DNA from: Hyphomicrobiales bacterium
Lineage (GTDB): Bacteria; Pseudomonadota; Alphaproteobacteria; Rhizobiales; Devosiaceae
DNA length: 56,633 nucleotides
Assembly: GCA_026989045.1 (NCBI GenBank)
Contig: JALSJY010000172.1
Location: 1 to 56,633, forward strand
Reading direction: 5' to 3'
Below the pieces are notes generated by a model that saw nothing but the letters and a program-made list of their open reading frames with translations, was not told the DNA's origin and searched no databases. Of this stretch, positions 17,001 through 25,921 are shown in pieces (the first letter of the stretch is position 1; the number at the start of each line of letters is the position of its first letter). The position numbers and the translations under genes were made by a program.

Positions 17001-17561
17001 TCAAAATAGCTCATCAACAAGATCAGCGGCGCTCTTGCCGCTGGTATCAACGGGGAATTCATCATCAAGGTCGGTTGACGAACGTCGATCTGCGCCTTTA
17101 TAGGTTGAGCTATCATGCCTTCTTCTATCTGGACCAATATAGCGGTTTGTTCTAATAAATTGGCGTGGCCTTTCTATCACCTCAACAAGGCGTAAATATA
17201 AATCATTTGCACAGAGCGGCTTTGATAAAAATTCGGTCACTCCTGCATCTCGCGCGGCTTCAATTCGCCATTTTTCAGTATAGGCAGATAGCATAATTAT
17301 TGGGACAAAACGGCTATGACTATCTTCTGCCCCGCGCACTAATTCAACAAATTCAACCCCATTAAGTGTTTCAAGTGCATAATCGGCAATTACTATATCA
17401 ATAACGTGAGAGTTTAATTCTTCCAGAGCAATTGCTCCATCATTAGCCTCTCGAATATTGGATATACCAAAGCCGCGTAACATGGCGCGAATAATTTTAA
17501 GCATATATTGGTTGCTGTCAGCCACTAAAATATTTAAGTCTGACATATTGATAATACGCAT
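17001..17561 (-). CDS. Response regulator, receiver domain with GPDRRR C-terminal tail
   Basis: CheY-like receiver (about residues 8-130) with phosphoacceptor Asp60 in IVIADYALE and Lys in LSKPLCAND. The upstream acidic pocket reads VADSN, one acidic residue instead of the usual pair. A 55-residue disordered tail follows with YIGPDRRRHDSS and GADRRSS repeats, seen in a family of alphaproteobacterial orphan receivers. No DNA-binding or enzymatic output domain is present. I chose the ATG at 17561 (TGAGG five nt upstream) over an in-frame TTG at 17594. The partner kinase is unknown. Confidence 0.8.
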   Translation of the reverse strand: MRIINMSDLNILVADSNQYMLKIIRAMLRGFGISNIREANDGAIALEELNSHVIDIVIADYALETLNGVEFVELVRGAEDSHSRFVPIIMLSAYTEKWRIEAARDAGVTEFLSKPLCANDLYLRLVEVIERPRQFIRTNRYIGPDRRRHDSSTYKGADRRSSTDLDDEFPVDTSGKSAADLVDELF

Positions 17562-17670
17562 ATTTACCTCACTAAACGAGGTTAATTTTGTCAAAATAAA
17601 CCTTGTTCTTGGTAAAACAATAAGTAAGTGAGAATACTAGTTAAATAGCATACTAGTATAAGTAGCTTCT

Positions 17671-17710
17671 ATGTTGACATGAACAAGACTTCTTATGTTG
17701 ACATGAACAA
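17671..17710. repeat. Two direct copies of ATGTTGACATGAACAA upstream of rpmJ
   Basis: Identical 16-nt copies at 17671-17686 and 17695-17710, period 24 bp, each preceded by CTTCT. Each contains a consensus -35 hexamer TTGACA and TGTT-N6-AACA half-sites. They could be regulator sites or a duplicated promoter element for rpmJ (67 nt downstream) or for the divergent response regulator. Confidence 0.55.
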
Positions 17711-17777
17711 AACTTGCCACTAAGAAAAGCCTCAACAATTGCCATCTGCTCATAATTTTGACTATAAGGATATTAAA

Positions 17778-17903
17778 ATGAAGGTTCGTAATTCTCTAAA
17801 AGCTTTAATGGGCCGTCATCGCGACAATAAACTGGTTCGTCGTAGAGGCCGCGTTTACATTATCAATAAAGTAAATAAGCGTTTTAAAGCTCGCCAAGGT
17901 TAA
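17778..17903 (+). CDS. rpmJ: 50S ribosomal protein L36, zinc-free type
   Basis: A 41-residue ORF (MKVRNSLKALMGRHRDNKLV ... RFKARQG) that matches the alphaproteobacterial bL36 form lacking all four zinc-ligand cysteines. It is a component of the large ribosomal subunit. AAGGA lies 7 nt upstream of the ATG. It is monocistronic, ending in a strong hairpin terminator 34 nt after the stop. Confidence 0.93.
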   Translation: MKVRNSLKALMGRHRDNKLVRRRGRVYIINKVNKRFKARQG

Positions 17904-17936
17904 TTCTGTTAGGCTAGTTTTTAAAAAAAATTTATT

Positions 17937-17965
17937 AAACCCGCCAGAAATGGGCGGGTTTTTTT
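17937..17965. terminator. Intrinsic terminator between rpmJ and pyk
   Basis: A 9-bp stem AAACCCGCC (17937-17945) with GGCGGGTTT (17953-17961), 7-nt loop, then a T run. The reverse strand also has a U-rich flank, so it can serve the converging pyk transcript. Confidence 0.85.
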
Positions 17966-18014
17966 ATGTCATAATTGCGAGCTGAAAATATTATAAACTA
18001 AAGAACCTACCTTT

Positions 18015-19430
18015 TTATTCAACATCAGCAATGCGAATCATATTGGTCGTTCCTGAAATTCCAAGTGGAACGCCAGCTGTTATGGCAATTCTATCACCTA
18101 TATTTGCAAAGCCTTCACTGATCGAAATTGATGAAGCTCTTTCAACCATATCTTCTAAATCTTTTGCATCTTGTGTCTGTACGCAATGCAAACCCCAGAC
18201 CAAAGCTAGACGGCGGGCAGTGCGTAAATTTGGTGATAATGCAATAATTGGAATAGCAGGTCTCTCTCGCGCGGCGCGAAGTCCAGTTGAGCCAGAAGAA
18301 GTATAGGTGACAATTGCTGCTAGGCTTAGGGTTTCAGCAATTTGGCGGGTAGCAGCTGAAATTGCATCGGCAGTAGTGGGCTCTGGCTCTGTTGCATGAG
18401 CGCGAATGATAGATTGATAATTATCATCACCCTCAACTGCAATTGCCACTCTATCCATCATTTCAACTGCTTTTATTGGATATTCACCTGCCGCACTTTC
18501 AGCCGAAAGCATAACGGCATCAGCGCCTTCAAAAACTGCAGTAGAAACATCTGAAACCTCAGCGCGAGTTGGCACTGGCGCACTTATCATAGATTCCAGC
18601 ATTTGCGTTGCTACAACAACTGGCTTGCCATGTCTGCGAGCAAGGTGGATAATTTGCTTTTGTATTCCCGGAACAGTTTCAATTGGTAACTCAACTCCAA
18701 GATCACCACGAGCAACCATTAGCGCATCTGCTAAAAGAATAATCTCCTCTAGTCTTTCAATGGCCTGCGGCTTTTCAACTTTGGCTAATATTCCAGCCCG
18801 CCCCTTAACAATTTTTTTAACGTCATAAATATCTTCAGGACGTTGAACAAAAGAAAGTGCAATCCAATCAGCTTGATTTTTTAATGCCTCGTCAAGATCT
18901 TCATAATCTTTTTCTGTAAGTGCACCCATTGGTAAAAGCGTATCTGGGAAGCTAACACCTTTTTTATTTGATAATTCTCCACCGTGAATAACTTTAGTTT
19001 CAATCTTCCCGTTTGAGATATTTTTGGCCTCTAGCTCAATTTTACCATCATCAAGTAACAAGCGGTCCCCAATTGATACAGCTTTGAAAATTTCAGGGTG
19101 AGGCAGATGCACACGATTTGCATCGCCCTCTATTTTCTTATCGTCAAGAGAAAAAACATCACCATGTTTCAGCATAATCTTTTTATTTGCAAATTTCCAT
19201 ATTCGTAATTTTGGCCCCTGCAAATCAACCAAAATGCCAATTGGATGATCAACAGAAATTTCTACTTTTCGAATTAGCTCAACCGTCTGCGCCAAAACTT
19301 CATGGCTAGCATGACTCATGTTGATGCGAAAAACATCAGCTCCCGCCCGCACTAATTTCTCAATGGTTTTTTCATCGTTTGATGAGGGCCCAAGGGTTGC
19401 TAATATTTTAATACGTCTATTTCTTTTCAT
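18015..19430 (-). CDS. pyk: Pyruvate kinase
   Basis: Converts phosphoenolpyruvate and ADP to pyruvate and ATP, 471 residues, the usual bacterial length. Visible motifs are RINMSHASHE at the N-terminus, KGVSFPD, the catalytic region ILAKVEKPQAIERLEEII, MVARGDLGVELP, VVATQMLESM and a C-terminal domain ending GTTNMIRI. The ATG at 19430 has AAGAGA upstream. The DUF1036 gene lies 21 nt upstream on the same strand, a pairing I also recall in rhizobia, so the two are probably cotranscribed. Confidence 0.95.
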   Translation of the reverse strand: MKRNRRIKILATLGPSSNDEKTIEKLVRAGADVFRINMSHASHEVLAQTVELIRKVEISVDHPIGILVDLQGPKLRIWKFANKKIMLKHGDVFSLDDKKIEGDANRVHLPHPEIFKAVSIGDRLLLDDGKIELEAKNISNGKIETKVIHGGELSNKKGVSFPDTLLPMGALTEKDYEDLDEALKNQADWIALSFVQRPEDIYDVKKIVKGRAGILAKVEKPQAIERLEEIILLADALMVARGDLGVELPIETVPGIQKQIIHLARRHGKPVVVATQMLESMISAPVPTRAEVSDVSTAVFEGADAVMLSAESAAGEYPIKAVEMMDRVAIAVEGDDNYQSIIRAHATEPEPTTADAISAATRQIAETLSLAAIVTYTSSGSTGLRAARERPAIPIIALSPNLRTARRLALVWGLHCVQTQDAKDLEDMVERASSISISEGFANIGDRIAITAGVPLGISGTTNMIRIADVE

Positions 19431-19451
19431 TTTTTTCTCTTTTATGGCGAG

Positions 19452-19922
19452 TTATTCTGTCTGTTGTTCGCCGGTGGTTATTTTTTCTGTTAACTCAAGT
19501 GTCCAGTCGGCTTTATTTTGTGTGTCTACTTCAAAAAATCCAGTGCGCTCATATCCCCTTGCAAGACAATCCTTTATTCCAAAAATGGTAAAGGTTTCAT
19601 CTCTTGTGCACATAAATACTTTGCCATCCCATGCCCCGCCACCAATATCATCAACCGCAAATAAATAAAAATATCGAGAATCTAGATCACCATTAAAGAC
19701 AGTTGCGCAATCATTTGGTGCAGCAATCCACCAGCCTTCAGATTGCCAACCACGCTCAGCACGATACCCAAGCGCTATATTTATTGAATTTGAAGTTTTG
19801 TTACAAACTCGTAAATCGGCAAATGCCGGCAATGTTATAAAACCAAGTGATAAAGCCAACAAGATTACGCTAAGGCTAATTTTTATGCTCATTGATAGAT
19901 AAGTGATTCGAATTTTTTTCAT
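19452..19922 (-). CDS. Secreted DUF1036 domain protein
   Basis: Small periplasmic protein of unknown function. A signal peptide (SIKISLSVILLALSLGFITLPAFA) is followed by LRVCNKTSNSINIALGYRAE, GWQSEGWWIAAPNDC, the core of DUF1036. Four cysteines in the mature part could form disulfides. Several in-frame starts exist (19982, 19964, 19922, 19892). I use 19922, which gives MKKIRITYLS before the hydrophobic stretch; no start has a strong Shine-Dalgarno. It lies directly upstream of pyk. Confidence 0.78.
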   Translation of the reverse strand: MKKIRITYLSMSIKISLSVILLALSLGFITLPAFADLRVCNKTSNSINIALGYRAERGWQSEGWWIAAPNDCATVFNGDLDSRYFYLFAVDDIGGGAWDGKVFMCTRDETFTIFGIKDCLARGYERTGFFEVDTQNKADWTLELTEKITTGEQQTE

Positions 19923-20118
19923 ATATATATCTTTTTGCTCATTCATCATTAAAAAGTCAAACATCTCATTTTTTATAATCATTTAATGGCCTAATTATGT
20001 GATAATTTTATTATCACAGAACAAAAACTAGCGTATAAGTTGAAAATACTTGAGTTGAAGTCATTTTATCCATACCTATAAACTTCAATTTTAATAAAAT
20101 GACTTTACGGAGAAATAA

Positions 20119-20385
20119 ATGTTAGAGCAAGGCGTTGCAGGCGAGCAATTACGTTCAATCATCGAGCGTATTGAAAATTTAGAAGAAGAAAAAAAGACTA
20201 TTTCTGATGATATTCGTGAAGTTTATGCCGAGGCTAAGGGCAATGGCTTTGATGCAAAAATATTGCGCCAAGTCGTGCGGATAAGAAAAATAGACAAAGC
20301 GGAGCGCATGGAGCAAGAGGCTATACTAGATTTATATATGCATGCTTTGGGCATGGTGCCAGATTTAAGTGATAAAGATTCTTAA
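20119..20385 (+). CDS. gapR: GapR nucleoid-associated protein (DUF2312)
   Basis: DUF2312 protein of 88 residues. LRSIIERIENLEEEKKTISDDIREVYAEAKGNGFDAKILRQVVRIRK is the diagnostic block of GapR. In Caulobacter, GapR clamps overtwisted AT-rich DNA ahead of replication and transcription and stimulates topoisomerases. Coiled coil from residue 8 to 45, basic helix around RIRKIDKAER, C-terminal helix AILDLYMHALG. CGGAG precedes the ATG. It is monocistronic. Its stop is only 2 nt from the converging dxs stop and no terminator hairpin lies between. Confidence 0.92.
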   Translation: MLEQGVAGEQLRSIIERIENLEEEKKTISDDIREVYAEAKGNGFDAKILRQVVRIRKIDKAERMEQEAILDLYMHALGMVPDLSDKDS

Positions 20386-20387
20386 TT

Positions 20388-22319
20388 TTATAATATCTGA
20401 CTAATTTTATTACCTTGCCCAATTGCCTCAAGAGCCCTTGAGGCAATTGCTTTGTGCTCAAGCCCTGATGCGCGATATAAATCGTCCACACTTGCATGGT
20501 CATCAAAACGATCAGCTATCATAAGCGGGCGGAATTTTAACTTGCCATCTAATAGCCCACATGTTGCTAAAAATGAAGCAACATGCGAGCCAAACCCACC
20601 AATTCCGCCAGTTTCAACACTAAGTAATGTTTCGTGATTGTTAGCTAATCTGGTAATTAAATCTGTATCAAGAGGCTTCATAAAACGTGCATCAGCTATG
20701 GTTGTTGATAAACCAAAAGAAGCAAGAATTTTAGCAGCCTTTTTGCACTCTTCTAATTGCGTTCCAAAACTAATTATAGCAATTGAAGAGCCCTCCTGCA
20801 CAATATGCCCCTTTCCAATTTCAAGAATTTTGCCAACTTGAGGCAACTCAACCCCCACGCCTTCACCACGCGGATAACGAAATGAAATTGGCCCTTCATC
20901 ATAGGCAGCAGCAGTTGCAACCATATTGCGTAATTCAGCCTCGTCAGATGCTGCCATTATTGTCATGTTAGGAATAGCGCCTAAAAAGGCATTGTCATAA
21001 TTGCCCGCATGAGTTGGCCCATCTGCTCCAACAAATCCCGCCCTGTCAATAGCAAATCGCACAGGCAGTTTTTGAATGGCGACATCATGAATTATTTGGT
21101 CATAACTACGTTGTAAAAATGTTGAATAAATAGCTACAAATGGCTTTAGCCCCTCGGTTGCAAGGCCAGCAGCAAAGGTAACAGCATGTTGCTCAGCAAT
21201 ACCAACATCAAAACAGCGATCTGGAAATATTTCATCAAATTCATCTAAACCAGTGCCAGAGGGCATAGCGGCATGAATAGCAACAATTTTATTGTCTTTT
21301 TTTGCCTCAGCTATAAGTGAAGAAGAAAAAACACTAGTATAGCTTGGTGCATTGCTTGGAACTTTAGTTTGCGCGCCTGTTATTACGTTAAACTTTCCAA
21401 CCCCATGATATTTATCACTAGCATCTTCAGCTGGTTGATATCCCTTGCCCTTTTTTGTCACAACATGAACAAGAATTGGGCCGTTGTGGCTATCACGCAC
21501 ATTGCGCAATACTGGCAATAAATGATCAAGCTTATGACCATCAATTGGGCCAATATAATAAAAACCCATATCTTCGAACAAAGTGCCAGCACCTAATAAT
21601 CCACGTGCAAACTCTTCCGTTTGTTTTGCTTTATTGTGAATTGAACGAGGTAATTTCTCAGTAATATTTTTTATTCTATCACGCACCGAATGATAAGCAG
21701 GGCTAGAAACAAGCCTCGCAAGATAAGCAGACATCGCCCCAGATGGCTTGGCAATTGACATGTCATTATCATTAAGAATAACGATTAAACGCGCATCCAT
21801 CGCCCCTGCGTTATTCATGGCCTCATAAGCCATGCCAGCGCTCATAGCGCCATCACCAATCACCGCAATAACATTGCGCTGATCTTTGTTTATTTCTGAT
21901 GCAACGGCCATTCCCAGACCAGCAGAAATAGAGGTAGAGGAGTGACCTGTGCCAAACGGGTCATATTCGCTTTCGCTTCTATTAGTAAAACCGCTAAGGC
22001 CGTCTTTTTTGCGCAAGGTGCGCATACGATCTTTTCGCCCTGTTAAAATTTTATGCGGATAAGATTGGTGTCCAACGTCCCAAATTAAACGATCATAAGG
22101 AGTATCAAAAACATGATGTAAAGCAACACTTAATTCAACCACACCCAAACCAGCACCCAAATGCCCTCCAGTCACAGAAACGGCATCAATCATTTCTTTG
22201 CGAACCTCACCACATAAAGTTTCTAATTGGGGTAATGAAAAATCACGAATTTTTGCTGGCTTTGATAATATATCAAGCAGTGGTGTTATAAATTTCGGGG
22301 TGCTAGGTCTATTACTCAC
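20388..22319 (-). CDS. dxs: 1-deoxy-D-xylulose-5-phosphate synthase
   Basis: Thiamine-diphosphate enzyme condensing pyruvate and glyceraldehyde 3-phosphate, the entry step of the MEP isoprenoid pathway; 643 residues. Motifs are HLGAGLGVVELSVALH, WDVGHQSYPHKILTGR, the TPP-binding VIGDGAMSAGMAYEAMNNAG ... LNDNDMSI, and in the pyrimidine domain FLQRSYDQIIHDVA and DRAGFVGADGPTHAG. The reading frame begins with a GTG at 22319 and lacks an obvious Shine-Dalgarno. Monocistronic, converging on gapR. Confidence 0.95.
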   Translation of the reverse strand: MSNRPSTPKFITPLLDILSKPAKIRDFSLPQLETLCGEVRKEMIDAVSVTGGHLGAGLGVVELSVALHHVFDTPYDRLIWDVGHQSYPHKILTGRKDRMRTLRKKDGLSGFTNRSESEYDPFGTGHSSTSISAGLGMAVASEINKDQRNVIAVIGDGAMSAGMAYEAMNNAGAMDARLIVILNDNDMSIAKPSGAMSAYLARLVSSPAYHSVRDRIKNITEKLPRSIHNKAKQTEEFARGLLGAGTLFEDMGFYYIGPIDGHKLDHLLPVLRNVRDSHNGPILVHVVTKKGKGYQPAEDASDKYHGVGKFNVITGAQTKVPSNAPSYTSVFSSSLIAEAKKDNKIVAIHAAMPSGTGLDEFDEIFPDRCFDVGIAEQHAVTFAAGLATEGLKPFVAIYSTFLQRSYDQIIHDVAIQKLPVRFAIDRAGFVGADGPTHAGNYDNAFLGAIPNMTIMAASDEAELRNMVATAAAYDEGPISFRYPRGEGVGVELPQVGKILEIGKGHIVQEGSSIAIISFGTQLEECKKAAKILASFGLSTTIADARFMKPLDTDLITRLANNHETLLSVETGGIGGFGSHVASFLATCGLLDGKLKFRPLMIADRFDDHASVDDLYRASGLEHKAIASRALEAIGQGNKISQIL

Positions 22320-22406
22320 TTAAAATTCAATCATATTGGTTTGCATTTATTTTAACGTTAAACGCTTTTAGCAGAGATTTTATTATTTGTAACTGAATAA
22401 TATTAG

Positions 22407-24005
22407 TTAGCGAGAAGCAATAATTAACGGCATTGATGAAATAAACTTATTTGTTTTTAAGCCTGAACTAGCATCATTACTAAACGTGAGTTTTTTAGAA
22501 AAGCGACCCAATTCACTTTCTGGTGAAATATAAGCCTCATCTGGCTCAAATATTATTGCATATCTAGCTGAACTCATTGCCTTTGAATCGGTAAATATGT
22601 CGGCTACATGCTCAAGATCAGGAGCAAATAAAAATATTTCACGCTGGTTAAAATATATTTCTTTGGTTTTGAGCCTGGGTTTTTTGATCAGACCAGCATT
22701 TATAACGGCACTAAAGCTATTTTCAATAATGTTTTGAGTAACTATTGGTAGTGAGCCATTTAGCGATGCGGTGGATATAGGGTCTATTGTGGATTTTGCT
22801 GTATTCTCTTGGCTGTTTTCAATTAAATTTCTTACTGCTTGCTGTGCGCTTGGGGTTGCAATATTTATTGGGGCATAAGCAGAAATTTGCTGACTTAACT
22901 CTTTATCGTTAAGCCTTGATAATAATATTCGTGGCTTAGGAATGATATTGTCATCATTGCTAATATTTGTAGATATATTATTTTGAGCTAAAGGATTTTT
23001 TGAACGCATCAAAGGTGTTGGTGCGTTGTTAGCTAGAGTTTGATTTGAGGGAATTTGCGCTAATTGAATATTAGCAAAATTTGGTCGAGTTTGCGGAATA
23101 GGTGCTTTAGCAGGTTTACTTCTAACATTAGCGCTAATTCGTGTTGGTGCAGTTCTGCTTGCTAGAGAAATATTACCCTCTTCCTGCCCCTCAGATTCTT
23201 CATTACCAAAAAATAAATCCATCAGTGTTCTAGATGAGCTACTATTTGATTTTTCAGCATTCCTTGTAGCATTTGCAACACGAGTAGTGCGAGTTGTATT
23301 TCTTGATGTGCAAGGCACGGTTTTGCATTTTTTCCAATCTGCTAGTGCTAATTGATATCCCTTATTAGAAATAGGCACGCCAGTATTTGGCACGTGCAGG
23401 GTTTTACCATCAGGAAAAAGTCTTTTTAATTGTGCTGTTGTCATGCGCGGCCATGCTCTTACATTACCTGTATCAAGATGCATGAATGGAGAGTTTGAAG
23501 TTGGGTAATATCCCACCCCACCAACTTGTTTCTTCATAGCTATTTGTCGTAATCTAGAAAGCCTTACACCAGGGATATAAAAATCTATAGCTTGACCGTG
23601 GGTGTGGCGTGAATTTTTGGCAACTCCTCGAGATTTTGAGCGTAGCATATTATTTGTTGCTGGAGAGCGATAAGCTGAAACTATGTGAATTGGCCCAGTT
23701 GCGCCGCTTTCTTGGTAAACTTCCCATAATAGATCAAATAAAGCAGGATCCATCTTAGTTGGCTCATTACGTCGCCAGTCTCGCGTCATGTGGTTGAGTT
23801 GTTTTAAACCTTTACTGTCATAGCGCCCATTGCGTTTAAAGGTTATTTTAGCGGTTTCTTTTGTGTGGGTATAATAAAGATATAATGTGCGATCATTACG
23901 CGCACCATTAGCTTCAAGCATGCTAATCGCCAAAATAGCGAACAGTGCGAATGAAAATATCATTATCGCCTGTAAATTTAAGCTTTTTTTAGAAATAGCA
24001 ATCAC
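22407..24005 (-). CDS. DUF882 / M15-type peptidoglycan peptidase-like protein
   Basis: Exported protein of about 530 residues. A hydrophobic signal/anchor (IMIFSFALFAILAISML) is followed by a DUF882 domain (YcbK-like, peptidase M15 fold) from about residue 45 to 190. Zinc ligands are apparent in SRHTHGQAIDFYIPG and FMHLDTGNVRAWPR. The remaining ~330 residues are low-complexity and probably disordered. The start is unsettled: TTG 24020, GTG 24005 (GGGG 9 nt upstream, chosen) or ATG 23963. The next upstream gene on this strand is a YcbB-type L,D-transpeptidase, the same pairing as E. coli ycbB-ycbK, which supports a cell-wall role. Confidence 0.82.
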   Translation of the reverse strand: MIAISKKSLNLQAIMIFSFALFAILAISMLEANGARNDRTLYLYYTHTKETAKITFKRNGRYDSKGLKQLNHMTRDWRRNEPTKMDPALFDLLWEVYQESGATGPIHIVSAYRSPATNNMLRSKSRGVAKNSRHTHGQAIDFYIPGVRLSRLRQIAMKKQVGGVGYYPTSNSPFMHLDTGNVRAWPRMTTAQLKRLFPDGKTLHVPNTGVPISNKGYQLALADWKKCKTVPCTSRNTTRTTRVANATRNAEKSNSSSSRTLMDLFFGNEESEGQEEGNISLASRTAPTRISANVRSKPAKAPIPQTRPNFANIQLAQIPSNQTLANNAPTPLMRSKNPLAQNNISTNISNDDNIIPKPRILLSRLNDKELSQQISAYAPINIATPSAQQAVRNLIENSQENTAKSTIDPISTASLNGSLPIVTQNIIENSFSAVINAGLIKKPRLKTKEIYFNQREIFLFAPDLEHVADIFTDSKAMSSARYAIIFEPDEAYISPESELGRFSKKLTFSNDASSGLKTNKFISSMPLIIASR

Positions 24006-24174
24006 TCGTTTATGCCCCAAAACATCTCAACATCGGTATATATTATTTTTATATTTCTAGCATTAGTTAAATTTAGACTATGTTAATGTTAAAAATTATT
24101 TTTATAGTAGCAAGTTTAGTGAATGTAAAACACGGCATAACAATGACGGAGCGACATTTTATTTTTTGTGGTTT

Positions 24175-25824
24175 TTATAGGCCTAACAAAGCCTTAAGAC
24201 GTTTATTATGGCCATAAATATCTACGTAAGAGCGAATATTGCCACTTTCGTCAATTCTCAGGGTAAAATAGGCAAGATGCACTGGAATAGGAGAGGCTAA
24301 ATTATTCCACCGTTCTTTTCCGCCGTCTTTACGTTGAGAGAGTATATTTGTGTAATTTAATTTACTGTCATTTTGCAAAAGCGCTTGTGTAAATTCCCAA
24401 GGATTTTTTACTCGCACACATCCATGGCTAAAAGCACGAGAAGAGCGTGAAAATAATGATTTTGATGGTGTATCATGCAGATAAATTGCATGCTTATTTG
24501 GAAATAAGAATTTTATACTGCCAAGCGCATTTCTTGATCCAGGGAGTTGGCGAACTCGATAATTATTCATGTTAGCCGTTGACCAATCAATCTTGCTTGC
24601 ATCAACAACTCCATTTTTTGAAAGTAGCTGCATGTTGCTTGCAGCGAGAAAAGATGGATTGCTCTTAATTTTTGGGGCGAGTTCATTGTTAAGAATAGAG
24701 CGTGGAACATTCCAATAAGGATTAACTACGACATGTTTAATTTTATCAGAAAAAATATTAGTCTGGAATTTAGTTTTTCCAACTACAACACGTGTTGAAT
24801 ATATTTTTTTTTCATCTTGCATTATTTCAAGGTTAAATTGAGGAATATTCACAAAAACATGAAAATCACCCATGTCGCGTGGCAACCAGCGCCAACGCTC
24901 CATATTGGCAATAATATCAGCCTTTGAGGCATTATTATTTCCATTAAGTGCTGCAATAGTAGCCGGACCAATGACACCATCAACCTTTAAACCTGCCTCG
25001 GCTTGAAATTTTTCAACTTCAACTAAAAGATTTTCATCATATTCATCGCCGCCAATATTTGGTAAAGCAATTCCAAGCCTTTCTCTAATTGATGGCACTC
25101 TTTTATCTATTTCCCCTAGTCGTAATATCTTGCCACTCTCAATTATAATAGCTTCTTCTTCTGCGTCATCTGAGTGTGAGGCTAAAGCGGCTTTTAACGC
25201 AATAAATTCTCGTTGTTTTGGCTCTAAATCAAGTAGAATTTTTGCAGGATTATCAGAATTTGCTAATTGCAGTAAAAGTTTATTCTCATCAATCCTGTTT
25301 AATTTATAATCAAATCTAGAAGAAACTTTAACAGGATCGATGCGACCACCATAGCTATCTTGCGCATAGCGCATGACGGTAGCAGAAAACGCTGTTTCAA
25401 AATGAGCTAATTCAATTGCGCTTGTGCCAAATTTTTTAAGACTTATCTCATCGCTAAGATAATCGCTTGGATTTAAGCCGCTTTGAGCGCTATTTTTAAA
25501 CACTTGCAAAATATCAAGCGCTTTTTGAGAAAGTTCAACCTTGCTATTATTTTCACTTGTTAGCCAAAGAGGCTCGAAATGCCGCTTGCCGTAAAAATAA
25601 TAGAGTTTTTGTTTTTCATAATATTCTTTTGACTCGAAGGGAGAAGATTTATAATCTTCATAAAGGCCAGCTTTTATAACAAGAGCAATTGGACTGCGTG
25701 GCGGTGCAATGATAACACGAGTAACTTCAACCCCATCAATAATAAGAGTTTCTTGCGCTGTGCTAGGAGTAAGGGGAAAAATAAATAATATGCAGGCGAT
25801 GATATAAGTAAAATATTTTTTCAT
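24175..25824 (-). CDS. L,D-transpeptidase, YcbB (LdtD) type
   Basis: Periplasmic enzyme forming 3-3 peptidoglycan crosslinks, about 549 residues. The signal peptide MKKYFTYIIACILFIFPLTPSTAQ begins at the chosen ATG (25824); an in-frame GTG at 25884 would add 20 residues. A YcbB-type N-terminal domain precedes a peptidoglycan-binding domain (DENLLVEVEKFQAEAGLKVDGVIGPATIAAL). The YkuD catalytic domain ends in HDTPSKSLFSRSSRAFSHGCVRV with nucleophile Cys469. 169 nt separate it from the DUF882 gene on the same strand, so they may or may not share a transcript. Confidence 0.88.
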   Translation of the reverse strand: MKKYFTYIIACILFIFPLTPSTAQETLIIDGVEVTRVIIAPPRSPIALVIKAGLYEDYKSSPFESKEYYEKQKLYYFYGKRHFEPLWLTSENNSKVELSQKALDILQVFKNSAQSGLNPSDYLSDEISLKKFGTSAIELAHFETAFSATVMRYAQDSYGGRIDPVKVSSRFDYKLNRIDENKLLLQLANSDNPAKILLDLEPKQREFIALKAALASHSDDAEEEAIIIESGKILRLGEIDKRVPSIRERLGIALPNIGGDEYDENLLVEVEKFQAEAGLKVDGVIGPATIAALNGNNNASKADIIANMERWRWLPRDMGDFHVFVNIPQFNLEIMQDEKKIYSTRVVVGKTKFQTNIFSDKIKHVVVNPYWNVPRSILNNELAPKIKSNPSFLAASNMQLLSKNGVVDASKIDWSTANMNNYRVRQLPGSRNALGSIKFLFPNKHAIYLHDTPSKSLFSRSSRAFSHGCVRVKNPWEFTQALLQNDSKLNYTNILSQRKDGGKERWNNLASPIPVHLAYFTLRIDESGNIRSYVDIYGHNKRLKALLGL

Positions 25825-25921
25825 ATAAAAGAGCCTAAACTTTATTAAATATATCGAATCAATATTTTTGTTTAGCTTGAACACTATAACTATTCAATCA
25901 TATAGCGAAAAAGTGAAAGGA

